Shown here: positions 15,692 through 23,777 of the stretch, one piece after another
Layout of the letters: every line of letters begins with the position of its first letter
Numbering within the stretch: the stretch's first letter is position 1
NCBI RefSeq assembly: GCF_006658505.1
Contig: NZ_VFUZ01000028.1
Coordinates: forward strand, 1 to 64,000
Direction of reading: 5' to 3'
Length of the DNA stretch: 64,000 bases
DNA from: Mesorhizobium sp. B2-4-15
GTDB taxonomy: Bacteria > Pseudomonadota > Alphaproteobacteria > Rhizobiales > Rhizobiaceae
Notes under the pieces: generated by a model
Databases searched by the model: none
What the model saw: the letters and a program-made list of their open reading frames with translations, nothing else
Told to the model about the DNA's origin: nothing
Position numbers and translations under genes: made by a program

Positions 15692-17166
15692 TGGCCAGGG
15701 CGATCATGCTGCAGGGCACGGGTTCGGATGTCGGTAAGACGGTGCTGGTTGCCGGCCTCTGTCGCGCCGCAAAAAAACGCGGCCTGAAGGTGCGGCCGTT
15801 CAAACCGCAGAACATGTCGAACAACGCCGCGGTCGCCGACATTCCCGGCGACAACAGGCATGGCGGCGGCGAGATCGGCCGTGCGCAATGGCTGCAAGCA
15901 ATCGCTTGCGGCGTCGCGCCGTCCGTCCATATGAACCCGGTGCTGCTCAAGCCTCAGACCGATGTCGGCGCGCAAATCATCGTGCAGGGCAAGGTGTTCG
16001 GCGAGGCGAAGGCGCGCGACTACCAGGCGCTGAAGGGCCGACTGATGGACGCGGTGCTCGATTCCTGGGCGAAGGTCGGCGAGGACGCGGACCTTGTCAT
16101 CGTCGAGGGTGCCGGCTCGCCGGCCGAAATCAATCTGAGGAGCCGCGACATCGCCAATATGGGCTTTGCCACGCGTGCCAATGTGCCGGTTGTGCTGGTC
16201 GGCGATATCGATCGCGGCGGTGTCATCGCCTCGGTCGCCGGTACCCATCTGATCCTGCCGGAAGAGGACCGACGCATGATCGTGGGTTACCTCATCAACA
16301 AATTCCGAGGCGATGTATCGCTGTTCGATGATGGCCTGAAGGCGATCGAGAAATTCACCGGATGGCGCTGTTTTGGAGTGGTGCCGTGGCTGAAGGCGGC
16401 GGCAAGGCTGCCCTCTGAGGATTCAGTGGTGCTGGAGCGGCTGGCGTCCGGCGAGGCGCGCGCGCTGAAGGTGGCGGTGCCGATGCTTGGCCGCATCGCC
16501 AATTTCGACGATCTTGATCCGCTCAAGGTCGAACCGCAGGTCGAAGTGGTGTTCGTGCCGCCTGGGAAGCCGCTGCCACAGGACGCGGGACTGGTGGTCA
16601 TTCCCGGTTCCAAGTCGACGATCGGCGATCTTCTGAAATTCCGCGAGAATGGCTGGGATCGCGATTTGTTGGCGCACCGCAAGCGGGGCGGCCATATCAT
16701 AGGCATTTGCGGCGGCTTTCAGATGCTTGGCCGTATGGTGCGCGATCCCGATGGTATCGAAGGCAGCATCACCGAGACCGAAGGGCTCGGCCTGCTCGAT
16801 ATCGAAACGGTGATGGAGCCGGAGAAGACCGTGCGCAATGTCAGCGCGCGATCCGTCCCGTTCGACCTGCCGCTCGAAGGTTATGAAATCCATCTCGGCC
16901 GCACCACCGGCCCTGACACCGCGCGGCCGTCGGCGATCATCAATGGCGTCGAGGACGGTGCGATCTCGGCCGACGGCAAAGTGATCGGCACCTATATGCA
17001 CGGCCTGTTCGGCGCCGACGGCTTTCGAGGAAAATTTCTCGAAAGCCTGGGCATCAAGGGTGGCGGCATCGACTACCGGGCCGAGGTCGAGCGGGCGCTG
17101 GACGAGGTCGCGGCCGAGCTGGAAGCCCATCTCGACTGCGATGCGATTTTCGCCCTGGCGCGCTGA
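15691..17166 (+). CDS. cobQ: Adenosylcobyric acid synthase (cobyric acid a,c-side-chain amidase), CobQ
   Basis: A 491-residue two-domain amidotransferase. The N-terminal synthetase domain begins with an ATP-binding motif (GTGSDVGKT, residues 9-17) and includes KPQNMSNNA, typical of CobQ. The C-terminal class I glutamine amidotransferase-like domain has its nucleophile at Cys340 (GICGGFQMLG) and a late histidine in YMHGLFG. The enzyme amidates four carboxyl groups of adenosylcobyrinic acid a,c-diamide in late cobalamin synthesis. Length is normal for the family. The ATG overlaps the stop of the upstream cupin gene, so the two are translationally coupled. No other cob gene is in the window. Confidence 0.95.
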   Translation: MARAIMLQGTGSDVGKTVLVAGLCRAAKKRGLKVRPFKPQNMSNNAAVADIPGDNRHGGGEIGRAQWLQAIACGVAPSVHMNPVLLKPQTDVGAQIIVQGKVFGEAKARDYQALKGRLMDAVLDSWAKVGEDADLVIVEGAGSPAEINLRSRDIANMGFATRANVPVVLVGDIDRGGVIASVAGTHLILPEEDRRMIVGYLINKFRGDVSLFDDGLKAIEKFTGWRCFGVVPWLKAAARLPSEDSVVLERLASGEARALKVAVPMLGRIANFDDLDPLKVEPQVEVVFVPPGKPLPQDAGLVVIPGSKSTIGDLLKFRENGWDRDLLAHRKRGGHIIGICGGFQMLGRMVRDPDGIEGSITETEGLGLLDIETVMEPEKTVRNVSARSVPFDLPLEGYEIHLGRTTGPDTARPSAIINGVEDGAISADGKVIGTYMHGLFGADGFRGKFLESLGIKGGGIDYRAEVERALDEVAAELEAHLDCDAIFALAR

Positions 17167-17219
17167 GGCGCGCCGATATTCAGGTGATGCCGGCCTGCAA
17201 ACGCCGGTTTCCTGCGCTT

Positions 17220-17250
17220 CCGGTGCTCACGTACTTCAAGTACGCTCCGG
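17220..17250. repeat. Intergenic palindrome centred on CGTACTTCAAGTACG
   Basis: An imperfect palindrome of 31 bases (CCGG...CACGTACTT-C-AAGTACG...CCGG) in the 150-bp gap between the convergent cobQ and VOC genes. Similar palindromes recur in Rhizobiales intergenic DNA by general knowledge. It may terminate or stabilise transcripts from either side. Confidence 0.5.
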
Positions 17251-17316
17251 TCCGGTTCTCGCAAGCCGTCATTTTCGGCTCGGCCTGACCTGAATCTCAG
17301 CACGCCTTAGGTTTGC

Positions 17317-17739
17317 TCAGGCCTTTTTCTCGCCGGCCTTCGGCCAATAGGTACCGAAGGACCAGACATTGCCTTCGAGGTCGCGGCAGATGAATTCGCG
17401 ACTGCCATAGTCGCGGTCGGTCAGTTCCTGGATGATCGTGGCGCCGGCTCTCTTTGCCCTGGCGTAGGCGGCATCGGCATCGTCGACGGCGACATAGATC
17501 GACTTGCCGCCGCCGGAACCTGGTTCGCCGACCATCTTGCCGTAATCGTCGTCGCGCACGGTGCCCAGCATGATCATGGACGAGCCGAACACCAGTTCCG
17601 CATGGTGAACGACATCGCCTTCGCCATAGCGGGCTCGGACGCTGAAACCGAAGGCCTCGCACAGCCAGTCGATCATTTTCGCCGCATTTCTGTAGCGCAG
17701 GGCGGGGTAGAGGCGGGGTGGTTCGTTGCTGTCGGTCAT
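17317..17739 (-). CDS. VOC family protein (glyoxalase/PhnB-like)
   Basis: A 140-residue protein of the vicinal oxygen chelate fold with two beta-alpha-beta-beta-beta units. It shows the N-terminal PALRYRNAAKMIDWLCEAFG and a C-terminal DLEGNVWSFGTYWP, the pattern of the PhnB-like or bleomycin-resistance-like subgroup. These proteins bind metal or small ligands; the reaction is not predictable here. The start at 17739 is chosen because GAGGAGAT lies just upstream; an in-frame ATG 11 codons earlier is less likely. The gene follows an AraC-type regulator on the same strand. Confidence 0.85.
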   Translation of the reverse strand: MTDSNEPPRLYPALRYRNAAKMIDWLCEAFGFSVRARYGEGDVVHHAELVFGSSMIMLGTVRDDDYGKMVGEPGSGGGKSIYVAVDDADAAYARAKRAGATIIQELTDRDYGSREFICRDLEGNVWSFGTYWPKAGEKKA

Positions 17740-17808
17740 ATCGATCTCCTCGGTTGGATTGGTCGATGCCACTGTGGGCGAAGGCCGTTCCAGCGTCTTG
17801 AAGAAATG

Positions 17809-18639
17809 TTACCTGACCGAAAGCGCCGCCGGCGTCTCGCCTGCCAGGTCACGGAATTCGCGCACCAGATGCGCCTGGTCGGCATAGCCGCAATCGGCGG
17901 CAATGTCGGCCCAGTCAGCGGTTTGCTGCCGCGACAGGCCGAGCGCGCGGTTGAAGCGCACGATGCGCGACAGCGTCTTGGGGCCGATGCCGATGGCGTT
18001 GGAAAAGCTGCCAGCCAGATGTTTGCGGCTCCAGCCGAGTCCTTCGGCGAGCGACGCAATCCGTGTCCGGCCGCCCGATGTGACGATGCGGTCATAGGCC
18101 CACGCGATCTCCGGCGGCGTTTCGGCGGCGCTCGCAAGGCGGGCGGTGACGAAGGCTTCCGCGATATCGAAACGCGCCGTCCAGTCCGGCGCGTTGCCCA
18201 GGCGCTCGCGCAGCGCAAGGCCCTCGGTGCCCAGCACGTCGTCGAGCACGACCATGCTGTCGGTCAGTTCGCTCATCGGCAGGCGAAAGAAGCGGCGCGC
18301 GCCAAGCGGCGTGAAATTGATCTGGACGCAGCAGGCGGCGCCGAAGGATTCGATCATCACGGGTCCGGCGAAGAGGCCGGCGGCGAAGCTGGCGAAGCGA
18401 TCATTGTCGTCAGGCGCCTTGCCAAGGCCGATGGCGAAGGGCTCTGCGAAGCTGATGACCAGCGGCACGGTCAGCGAGGCGTATTCGACATTGCAAAAAT
18501 GGCCGGCAGCGGTTTCGCGGTAGCCGCAAATGTCGGTGACAACGCCCTCAAGCGCGGGATCGGGAAGACGCCGGCGCATCTCGAAGCGCCCAGATATGGA
18601 GCGGTCCTGTTCTGTTCGGCGCTGCATCTCGATCGGCAT
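17809..18639 (-). CDS. AraC family transcriptional regulator
   Basis: A 276-residue regulator. The C-terminal 100 residues carry the two helix-turn-helix units of the AraC/XylS family (IASLAEGLGWSRKHLAGSF and IAADCGYADQAHLVREF). The N-terminal 160 residues form a ligand-sensing region without a recognisable AraC cupin motif, similar to the sensor part of regulators found beside VOC or methyltransferase genes. It lies 69 bp upstream of the VOC gene in the same direction and may control it. The signal is unknown. Confidence 0.88.
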   Translation of the reverse strand: MPIEMQRRTEQDRSISGRFEMRRRLPDPALEGVVTDICGYRETAAGHFCNVEYASLTVPLVISFAEPFAIGLGKAPDDNDRFASFAAGLFAGPVMIESFGAACCVQINFTPLGARRFFRLPMSELTDSMVVLDDVLGTEGLALRERLGNAPDWTARFDIAEAFVTARLASAAETPPEIAWAYDRIVTSGGRTRIASLAEGLGWSRKHLAGSFSNAIGIGPKTLSRIVRFNRALGLSRQQTADWADIAADCGYADQAHLVREFRDLAGETPAALSVR

Positions 18640-18691
18640 TGGCCATCCTTCCGCCCGGCCAATCCAACATCATTCGAACAGTGGCTGTCTA

Positions 18692-19477
18692 TCAAACGCC
18701 GATCATGACACGCAGCGGGTTGGCCGGGTCGGCCAGCAGTTTCGCCGCCAGTGCCACACACACGATCACCAGCAGCGGCTTGATCAATCTGGCGCCGATG
18801 CGCATGGCGAGGCTGGCGCCGAGGCGGGCGCCCAGGAACTGGGCAACGCCCATCATCAGGCCGATCTTCCAGGAGATGACGCCGACGGCGGCGAAGACGA
18901 TGAAGCCGCCGATGTTGGAGGCGAAGTTGAGCAGCTTGGTATGCGCCGTCGCCTTGAGCACGCCGTAGCCGGCAAGGGCGACGAAGGCCAGCATATAGAA
19001 GGAACCGGCGCCCGGCCCGAACAGGCCATCATAAAAGCCGATAGCCGGCACAAGGGTCAGTCCGAACAGGAAGGGCGACAGGCGCTCGGCCCGGTCGACG
19101 TCGTTCATGTTGGGTTTGAGCGCGAAGTAGAGCGCAATGGCGATCAGCACCAGGGGCAGCAGGGCGCGCAACAGGTCGCCGGGTACGATCGTGGCCAGCA
19201 AGGCGCCGACGGCACTCCCGGCAAGCGCCAGCAGGGCCGATGGCAATTGCCGGCGCAGGTCGACATGGCCCTTGGAGGCATAGTGGATCGTCGCCGACCC
19301 CGAGCCGAACATGCCTTGCAGCTTGTTGGTTCCAAGCGCCTCGACTGGTGAAAAACCGGCAAGCAGCAGTGCCGGGATGGTAATCAGCCCGCCACCGCCG
19401 GCAATCGAATCGACAAAGCCCGCGGCAAAAGCGGCGAAAGCGAGCATGGCGACGGTCTGCAGGCCGAGGTCGATCAT
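18692..19477 (-). CDS. TSUP family membrane transporter (TauE/SafE-like)
   Basis: A 261-residue inner-membrane protein of about 8 segments. Two related halves each carry a glycine-rich motif: AGFVDSIAGGGGLITIPALL near residue 20 and GFYDGLFGPGAGSF near residue 142. These are diagnostic of the TSUP/TauE-SafE family, whose members move sulfite, sulfonates or organic acids. It lies upstream of the AraC gene on the same strand, 52 bp away. The substrate is not evident from context. Confidence 0.9.
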   Translation of the reverse strand: MIDLGLQTVAMLAFAAFAAGFVDSIAGGGGLITIPALLLAGFSPVEALGTNKLQGMFGSGSATIHYASKGHVDLRRQLPSALLALAGSAVGALLATIVPGDLLRALLPLVLIAIALYFALKPNMNDVDRAERLSPFLFGLTLVPAIGFYDGLFGPGAGSFYMLAFVALAGYGVLKATAHTKLLNFASNIGGFIVFAAVGVISWKIGLMMGVAQFLGARLGASLAMRIGARLIKPLLVIVCVALAAKLLADPANPLRVMIGV

Positions 19478-19592
19478 TGAGATGAGGAAGCATCACTTCG
19501 CTGAGATATCAGGCCTTCGACCACGACCACCCCGTTTGCGCAAGGCCGATTCCGCGCTAACTCTAGTGGAGAGAATCGGAAAGGGGCGGCCC

Positions 19593-20024
19593 ATGGCCTT
19601 CGCATTGCTGAACCAGATACGTTCGATCTTCGACGGCGATCCTGGCGTGCGCAAGGTCGCGGACGATCCGGTGCTGTCGGCGGAACTGCTGATGTTGTTT
19701 CGCATGATCCTGGCCGACGGCACGGTCAGCGAGAGCGAGATGGTTGCTTTCCGGCGCATCTGCAAGGAAGCCTTCGGCATTCCTGAGACCAGCATCGACG
19801 CCGTCATCGAATATCTCAATGAGTTCGGCTACGAGACCAACGGCTCGCAGGCGATCGCGCTGTTTCGCGATCTCGACATCGAACGCCGCAAGCAATTGGC
19901 CCGCCACATGGCCGAGATCGCCAAGGCGGATTCGCAACTGGCCGAGACCGAGGTGCGCCTGCTGCGCCGCACGCTCGACCTGCTCGACATCAGCCCGGTC
20001 GATGTGGTGAAGCCGGAAGAGTAA
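19593..20024 (+). CDS. TerB-like protein
   Basis: A 143-residue helical protein of the TerB-like fold. It shows the acidic ADGTVSESEMVAFRRIC (about residues 42-58) and a second related AKADSQLAETEVRLLRR near the C-terminus, two metal-binding-like helix pairs arranged as in TerB. Such proteins are widespread and not necessarily involved in tellurite resistance. The ATG at 19593 follows AAGGGG. No other ter gene is present. Confidence 0.8.
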   Translation: MAFALLNQIRSIFDGDPGVRKVADDPVLSAELLMLFRMILADGTVSESEMVAFRRICKEAFGIPETSIDAVIEYLNEFGYETNGSQAIALFRDLDIERRKQLARHMAEIAKADSQLAETEVRLLRRTLDLLDISPVDVVKPEE

Positions 20025-20083
20025 GGCCAGAGCCAAGCTTGAACGCTGTTCGGCTGGGTCCCCGCTGCTTCGCCGCGGTCCGC

Positions 20084-21706
20084 TCACCCCTGTTCCTGCA
20101 TTCTCCTGGCGATTGCCCGATGCAAATCCGGAGCCGCCGCAACCAGTGACTTGGCGGCCTCGGACTGCGGACGATCCAGAACCTCGCTCGTCTTGCCGCG
20201 CTCGATGATCTTGCCCTCATGCATGACCAGCACCTCGTCGGTGATGGCGCGAGCGACGGTCAGATCATGGGTGATGAAGAGGTAGGCGATGCCAAGCTTC
20301 TGGTTGAGCTCGGCGAACAGATCCAGGATCTGTGCACGGATCGACACATCGAGCGCGGAGACCGGTTCGTCGGCGACGACCAGCTTGGGGCGAGTGATGA
20401 TGGCGCGGGCGATCGACAGGCGCTGGCGCTGGCCGCCGGAAAGCTCGTGCGGATACTTGTCAATGTCCTGCTGGCCAAGGCCGACCTCGTGCAGCGCATG
20501 GGCCACCATTTCACGGCGCTCGGCGCGCGTCGGTTTCCTGTCCAGCACATGCAAGGGTTCGGCGACGAGTCTTTCGACCTTCTGGCGCGGGTCGAAGGAA
20601 CCATAGGGATCCTGGAAGACAACCTGCATGTCGCGCCTTGCCGGTTTCAGCTCGGCTTCGCTCTTGCCGGTGATGGTGTCGCCGCGAAACCGGATCGTGC
20701 CCGAACTCGGCCGGTCCAGCGCCAGGATCATGCGCGCGAGTGTCGACTTGCCGCAGCCGGAGCGGCCGACCAGCGCCACCGACTGGCCGGGCGCCATCGA
20801 CAGGGAGACATCGTCGACGGCACGGATATCAGGCGCGCGCCGGAACAGCGAAGTGCGCCGGCCGGGATAGTCGCGGGTCACGCCTTCAACCTGAAGCAAG
20901 GGTTGGCCCGGCCCGGCGCCGCGTGGCCTGGCGCGTGCCGGTACATGCATCGAGGCTTGCGCCAACTGGCGCGTATAGGAATGAAGCTGTTCCGACAGCG
21001 TGCGCGCGGTGTCGCCGGCCTCCATCACCTCGCCGCGGCGAAGGATGGTGATGCGATCCGCCATCTCGGTCACCACGGCGAGGTCGTGCGAGATCAGCAG
21101 CAGACCCATGCGGCTCTCCGCGACGAGGTCGCGCAGGAGATCGAGGATCTGCGCCTGCAGCACGACATCGAGCGCCGTCGTCGGCTCGTCGGCGATCAGC
21201 AGCTTCGGTTTCAGCGCGCAGGCGATGGCGATGACAACGCGCTGGCGCTGGCCGCCGGAGAGTTCGTGCGGATAGCGCGACAGCGGGAATTTCGCCGAGG
21301 GAAGGCCGACACGGTCCAGCATCTTTCGCGCCCGCTCCTCGGCCTCGGCGCGCGTCGCTTTGGTGTGCCAGCGTATGCCTTCGGCCACCTGTTCGCCGAT
21401 GGTCTTGACCGGATTGAGGGCAGTCATCGGCTCCTGAAAGACCATGCCGATGTCGTCACCGCGCAGCGCGCACATCTGGTCCTCGGTCGCCGCAAGGACA
21501 TCGATGCCGTCGAATGTGACGCGCCCGCCGGCGCGTGCGGCGTGCGGCAGAAGCCGCATCACGGTCAGCGCTGTCATCGATTTGCCGGAGCCGGATTCGC
21601 CGACCAGTCCCATGACCTCGCCAGGCGAGACGGAAAGCTCCATGTCCTTCAGGATTTGCGTATCGCCGATGGTCAGCGACAGATTGTCGATCTCAAGCAG
21701 GCTCAT
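20084..21706 (-). CDS. Peptide ABC transporter, fused double ATP-binding protein (DppDF/YejF-like)
   Basis: A 540-residue protein with two ABC ATPase domains, each with Walker A (GESGSGKS near residue 36; GRSGCGKS near 320), an LSGGQRQR signature and a Walker B aspartate followed by Glu (ADEP). Such fusions power oligopeptide-type importers. The start ATG at 21706 overlaps the stop of the permease gene upstream by 4 bases (ATGA). It is the last gene of a minus-strand operon with two permeases, a binding protein and an M20 deacetylase. Substrates are probably short peptides or a related compound, inferred from family and neighbours. Confidence 0.93.
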   Translation of the reverse strand: MSLLEIDNLSLTIGDTQILKDMELSVSPGEVMGLVGESGSGKSMTALTVMRLLPHAARAGGRVTFDGIDVLAATEDQMCALRGDDIGMVFQEPMTALNPVKTIGEQVAEGIRWHTKATRAEAEERARKMLDRVGLPSAKFPLSRYPHELSGGQRQRVVIAIACALKPKLLIADEPTTALDVVLQAQILDLLRDLVAESRMGLLLISHDLAVVTEMADRITILRRGEVMEAGDTARTLSEQLHSYTRQLAQASMHVPARARPRGAGPGQPLLQVEGVTRDYPGRRTSLFRRAPDIRAVDDVSLSMAPGQSVALVGRSGCGKSTLARMILALDRPSSGTIRFRGDTITGKSEAELKPARRDMQVVFQDPYGSFDPRQKVERLVAEPLHVLDRKPTRAERREMVAHALHEVGLGQQDIDKYPHELSGGQRQRLSIARAIITRPKLVVADEPVSALDVSIRAQILDLFAELNQKLGIAYLFITHDLTVARAITDEVLVMHEGKIIERGKTSEVLDRPQSEAAKSLVAAAPDLHRAIARRMQEQG

Positions 21707-22572
21707 CGCTGCCGCCGCGATTTGGGGTCGAGGATGTCGGCGATGCCGTCGCCCAGAAGATTCAGGCCAAGCACGGTGATGACGATCGCCATGCCGGGAA
21801 AGATCGCCATCCATGGCGCCACCACCATGCGCGTCTGCGCATCGAACAGCATGCGGCCCCAACTCGGCATTGGCGGCTGCGCGCCGAGGCCGAGATAGGA
21901 AAGCCCAGCTTCGGCCAGGATGCCCAGCGCGAACTGGATGGTGCCTTGCACCAGGAGCAGCGTGGCGATGTTTGGCAGGACATGTTCGACAGTGATCTGC
22001 GTGCTGCTCTTGCCGGCGGCGCGCGCGGCAAGGATGAATTCGCGCGGCCAGATCGCCAGTGCGCCAGCGCGGGCGACGCGGGCAAAGACCGGAATGTTGA
22101 AGATGCCGATGGCAATGATGGCGTTGATGGCGCCCGGCCCGAAGGTGGCGGTGATCATGATGGCCGAGAGCAGCGCGGGGAAGGCGAAGACGAGATCGTT
22201 GACGCGCATCAGCGCTTCGTCGACGAGGCCGCCGCGGGCCGCGGCAAAGGCGCCGAGCGGCACGCCGACACCCATGCCGATGCCGACCGCGACCAGCGCC
22301 ACGGCAATCGAATTGCGCGCCCCGACCATGATCATCGACAGGATGTCGCGGCCGAAATGGTCGGTGCCGAACCAGTGCGCCAGCGAGGAGCCTTGGGTCT
22401 TGTCCGCTATGACCAGCTTCGTCACATCGTACGGCGTCCAGACATAGGAGACGATGGCCATCGCCAGGATCAGCGCGGTGATGATGAAACCGGTAATGAA
22501 AGCGGTGTTCCTGAATGCCTTGGCCAGGATGCCGCTGAAAGTATCCTCGGGGATTTCGATGTGCAGCGTCAT
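21703..22572 (-). CDS. Peptide ABC transporter permease (DppC-like)
   Basis: A 289-residue inner-membrane permease with about 6 segments. It has the binding-protein-dependent transport loop (EFILAARAAGKSSTQITVEHVLPN, about residues 178-201) that contacts the ATPase, and an N-terminal extension typical of DppC/OppC. It overlaps the genes on both sides by 4 bases (ATGA), so translation of the two permeases and the ATPase is coupled. Confidence 0.92.
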   Translation of the reverse strand: MTLHIEIPEDTFSGILAKAFRNTAFITGFIITALILAMAIVSYVWTPYDVTKLVIADKTQGSSLAHWFGTDHFGRDILSMIMVGARNSIAVALVAVGIGMGVGVPLGAFAAARGGLVDEALMRVNDLVFAFPALLSAIMITATFGPGAINAIIAIGIFNIPVFARVARAGALAIWPREFILAARAAGKSSTQITVEHVLPNIATLLLVQGTIQFALGILAEAGLSYLGLGAQPPMPSWGRMLFDAQTRMVVAPWMAIFPGMAIVITVLGLNLLGDGIADILDPKSRRQR

Positions 22573-23516
22573 TGCCGGGTCCTCAGGCGGGGATCGACCA
22601 CCGCATAGGAAAGGTCGACGACGAGGTTGACCGCAATGACGGCGGCGACCAGCAACATGACCACGCTTTCGACGACGATCAGGTCGCGCTGGGTGATCGC
22701 CTGGAACACCAGCCGGCCGAGGCCGGGCAGGTAGAAAACATTCTCGATGATGATGGTGCCGGCGAGCAGGAAGGCGAATTGCAGGCCAAGGATGGTCAGC
22801 ACCGGGATCATGGCGTTACGCAGCGCGTGCCGCCACAACACGGCGCGGTAGGGCAGGCCCTTGGCGCGGGCGGTGCGGATATAGTCCTCGTTCAGCACCT
22901 CGATCAGCGCCGAGCGGGTGACACGCGCCAGGATGGCGGCCTGCGGCAAAGCAAGCGCCACCGCCGGTAACAGCAGCGATTTCAGCGCCGGCCAGGCGCC
23001 GGCGGCCCAGCCTGGAAAACCGCCGGCCGGGACCAGGTGCAGCCAGACGGCGAAGACATAGATCAGCATCAGTGCGAACCAGAAATTGGGCACGGCCACG
23101 CCAAGCTGCGCCGCGCCCATCGCCACCATGTCGCCGACCCGTCCACGCCGGCTGGCGGAAAACAGCCCGATCGGAATGGCGATGATGGTGGAGAGCGCCA
23201 GCGCGATCAGCGCCAGCGGCAGTGATACGGCAAGCCGTTCACGCACGAGATCGATAACCGGCACCGAATAGGTGTAGGAGCGGCCGAAATCGAGGCTGAG
23301 CAGACCGCTGGCCCAGTGCAGGTAACGCCAGGCAAGCGGTGCGTCGAGACCCATCTGGTTGCGCAACAGCTCCACCTGGTCGGCGCTGGCGTTCATGCCC
23401 AGCATCAGCCGCGCCGGATCGCCGGGGAGGACTTCCAGCACGGCGAACACCACGATGGAAGCCAGCACCAGCGTGGCGATGGCTATTGCGAGGCGCTTGA
23501 GAAGGTAGGCGGTCAT
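22569..23516 (-). CDS. Peptide ABC transporter permease (DppB-like)
   Basis: A 315-residue inner-membrane permease of the DppB/OppB type. The N-terminal LLKRLAIAIATL and the LEVLPGDPARLMLG stretch are characteristic, and the cytoplasmic coupling loop includes EDYIRTARAKGL. The stop overlaps the next permease gene by 4 bases. Between this gene and the upstream substrate-binding protein gene lies a 227-bp palindromic repeat that may lower readthrough. Confidence 0.92.
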   Translation of the reverse strand: MTAYLLKRLAIAIATLVLASIVVFAVLEVLPGDPARLMLGMNASADQVELLRNQMGLDAPLAWRYLHWASGLLSLDFGRSYTYSVPVIDLVRERLAVSLPLALIALALSTIIAIPIGLFSASRRGRVGDMVAMGAAQLGVAVPNFWFALMLIYVFAVWLHLVPAGGFPGWAAGAWPALKSLLLPAVALALPQAAILARVTRSALIEVLNEDYIRTARAKGLPYRAVLWRHALRNAMIPVLTILGLQFAFLLAGTIIIENVFYLPGLGRLVFQAITQRDLIVVESVVMLLVAAVIAVNLVVDLSYAVVDPRLRTRQ

Positions 23517-23536
23517 GGGAGGTGGGGAACCGCAAC

Positions 23537-23763
23537 TTCGTCATCCTGGGGCGAAGCAGGAGCGAAGCGACGTCGCGAAGACCCCAGGATCCATGCCGTG
23601 ACAGAAGTCGAAGAGCGCGGCGGTCCAAAACCAGCGTTGCCTCTTTCTGTCTCCAACTCACGTTCCCCCAGGTTCTGCGTCGCAGCATCGCTCATAAGTC
23701 ACGGAATGGATCCTAGGGTCTACGCAGTTCGCTGCGCTATCTGCTCCGCCTTAGGATGACGAA
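23537..23763. repeat. 227-bp palindromic intergenic element with terminal inverted repeats (RIME/MITE-like)
   Basis: The ends are exact inverted repeats: TTCGTCATCCT (23537-23547) and AGGATGACGAA (23753-23763). Inside, a 23-base block at 23580-23602 (GACCCCAGGATCCATGCC...) matches the reverse complement of 23698-23720 with only two differences, so the whole element can fold into one large stem. Elements of this kind are common in Mesorhizobium and other Rhizobiales genomes by general knowledge. It interrupts the peptide transporter operon between the binding-protein and first permease genes. Confidence 0.75.
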
Positions 23764-23777
23764 CCGTTGTGAGAGCC

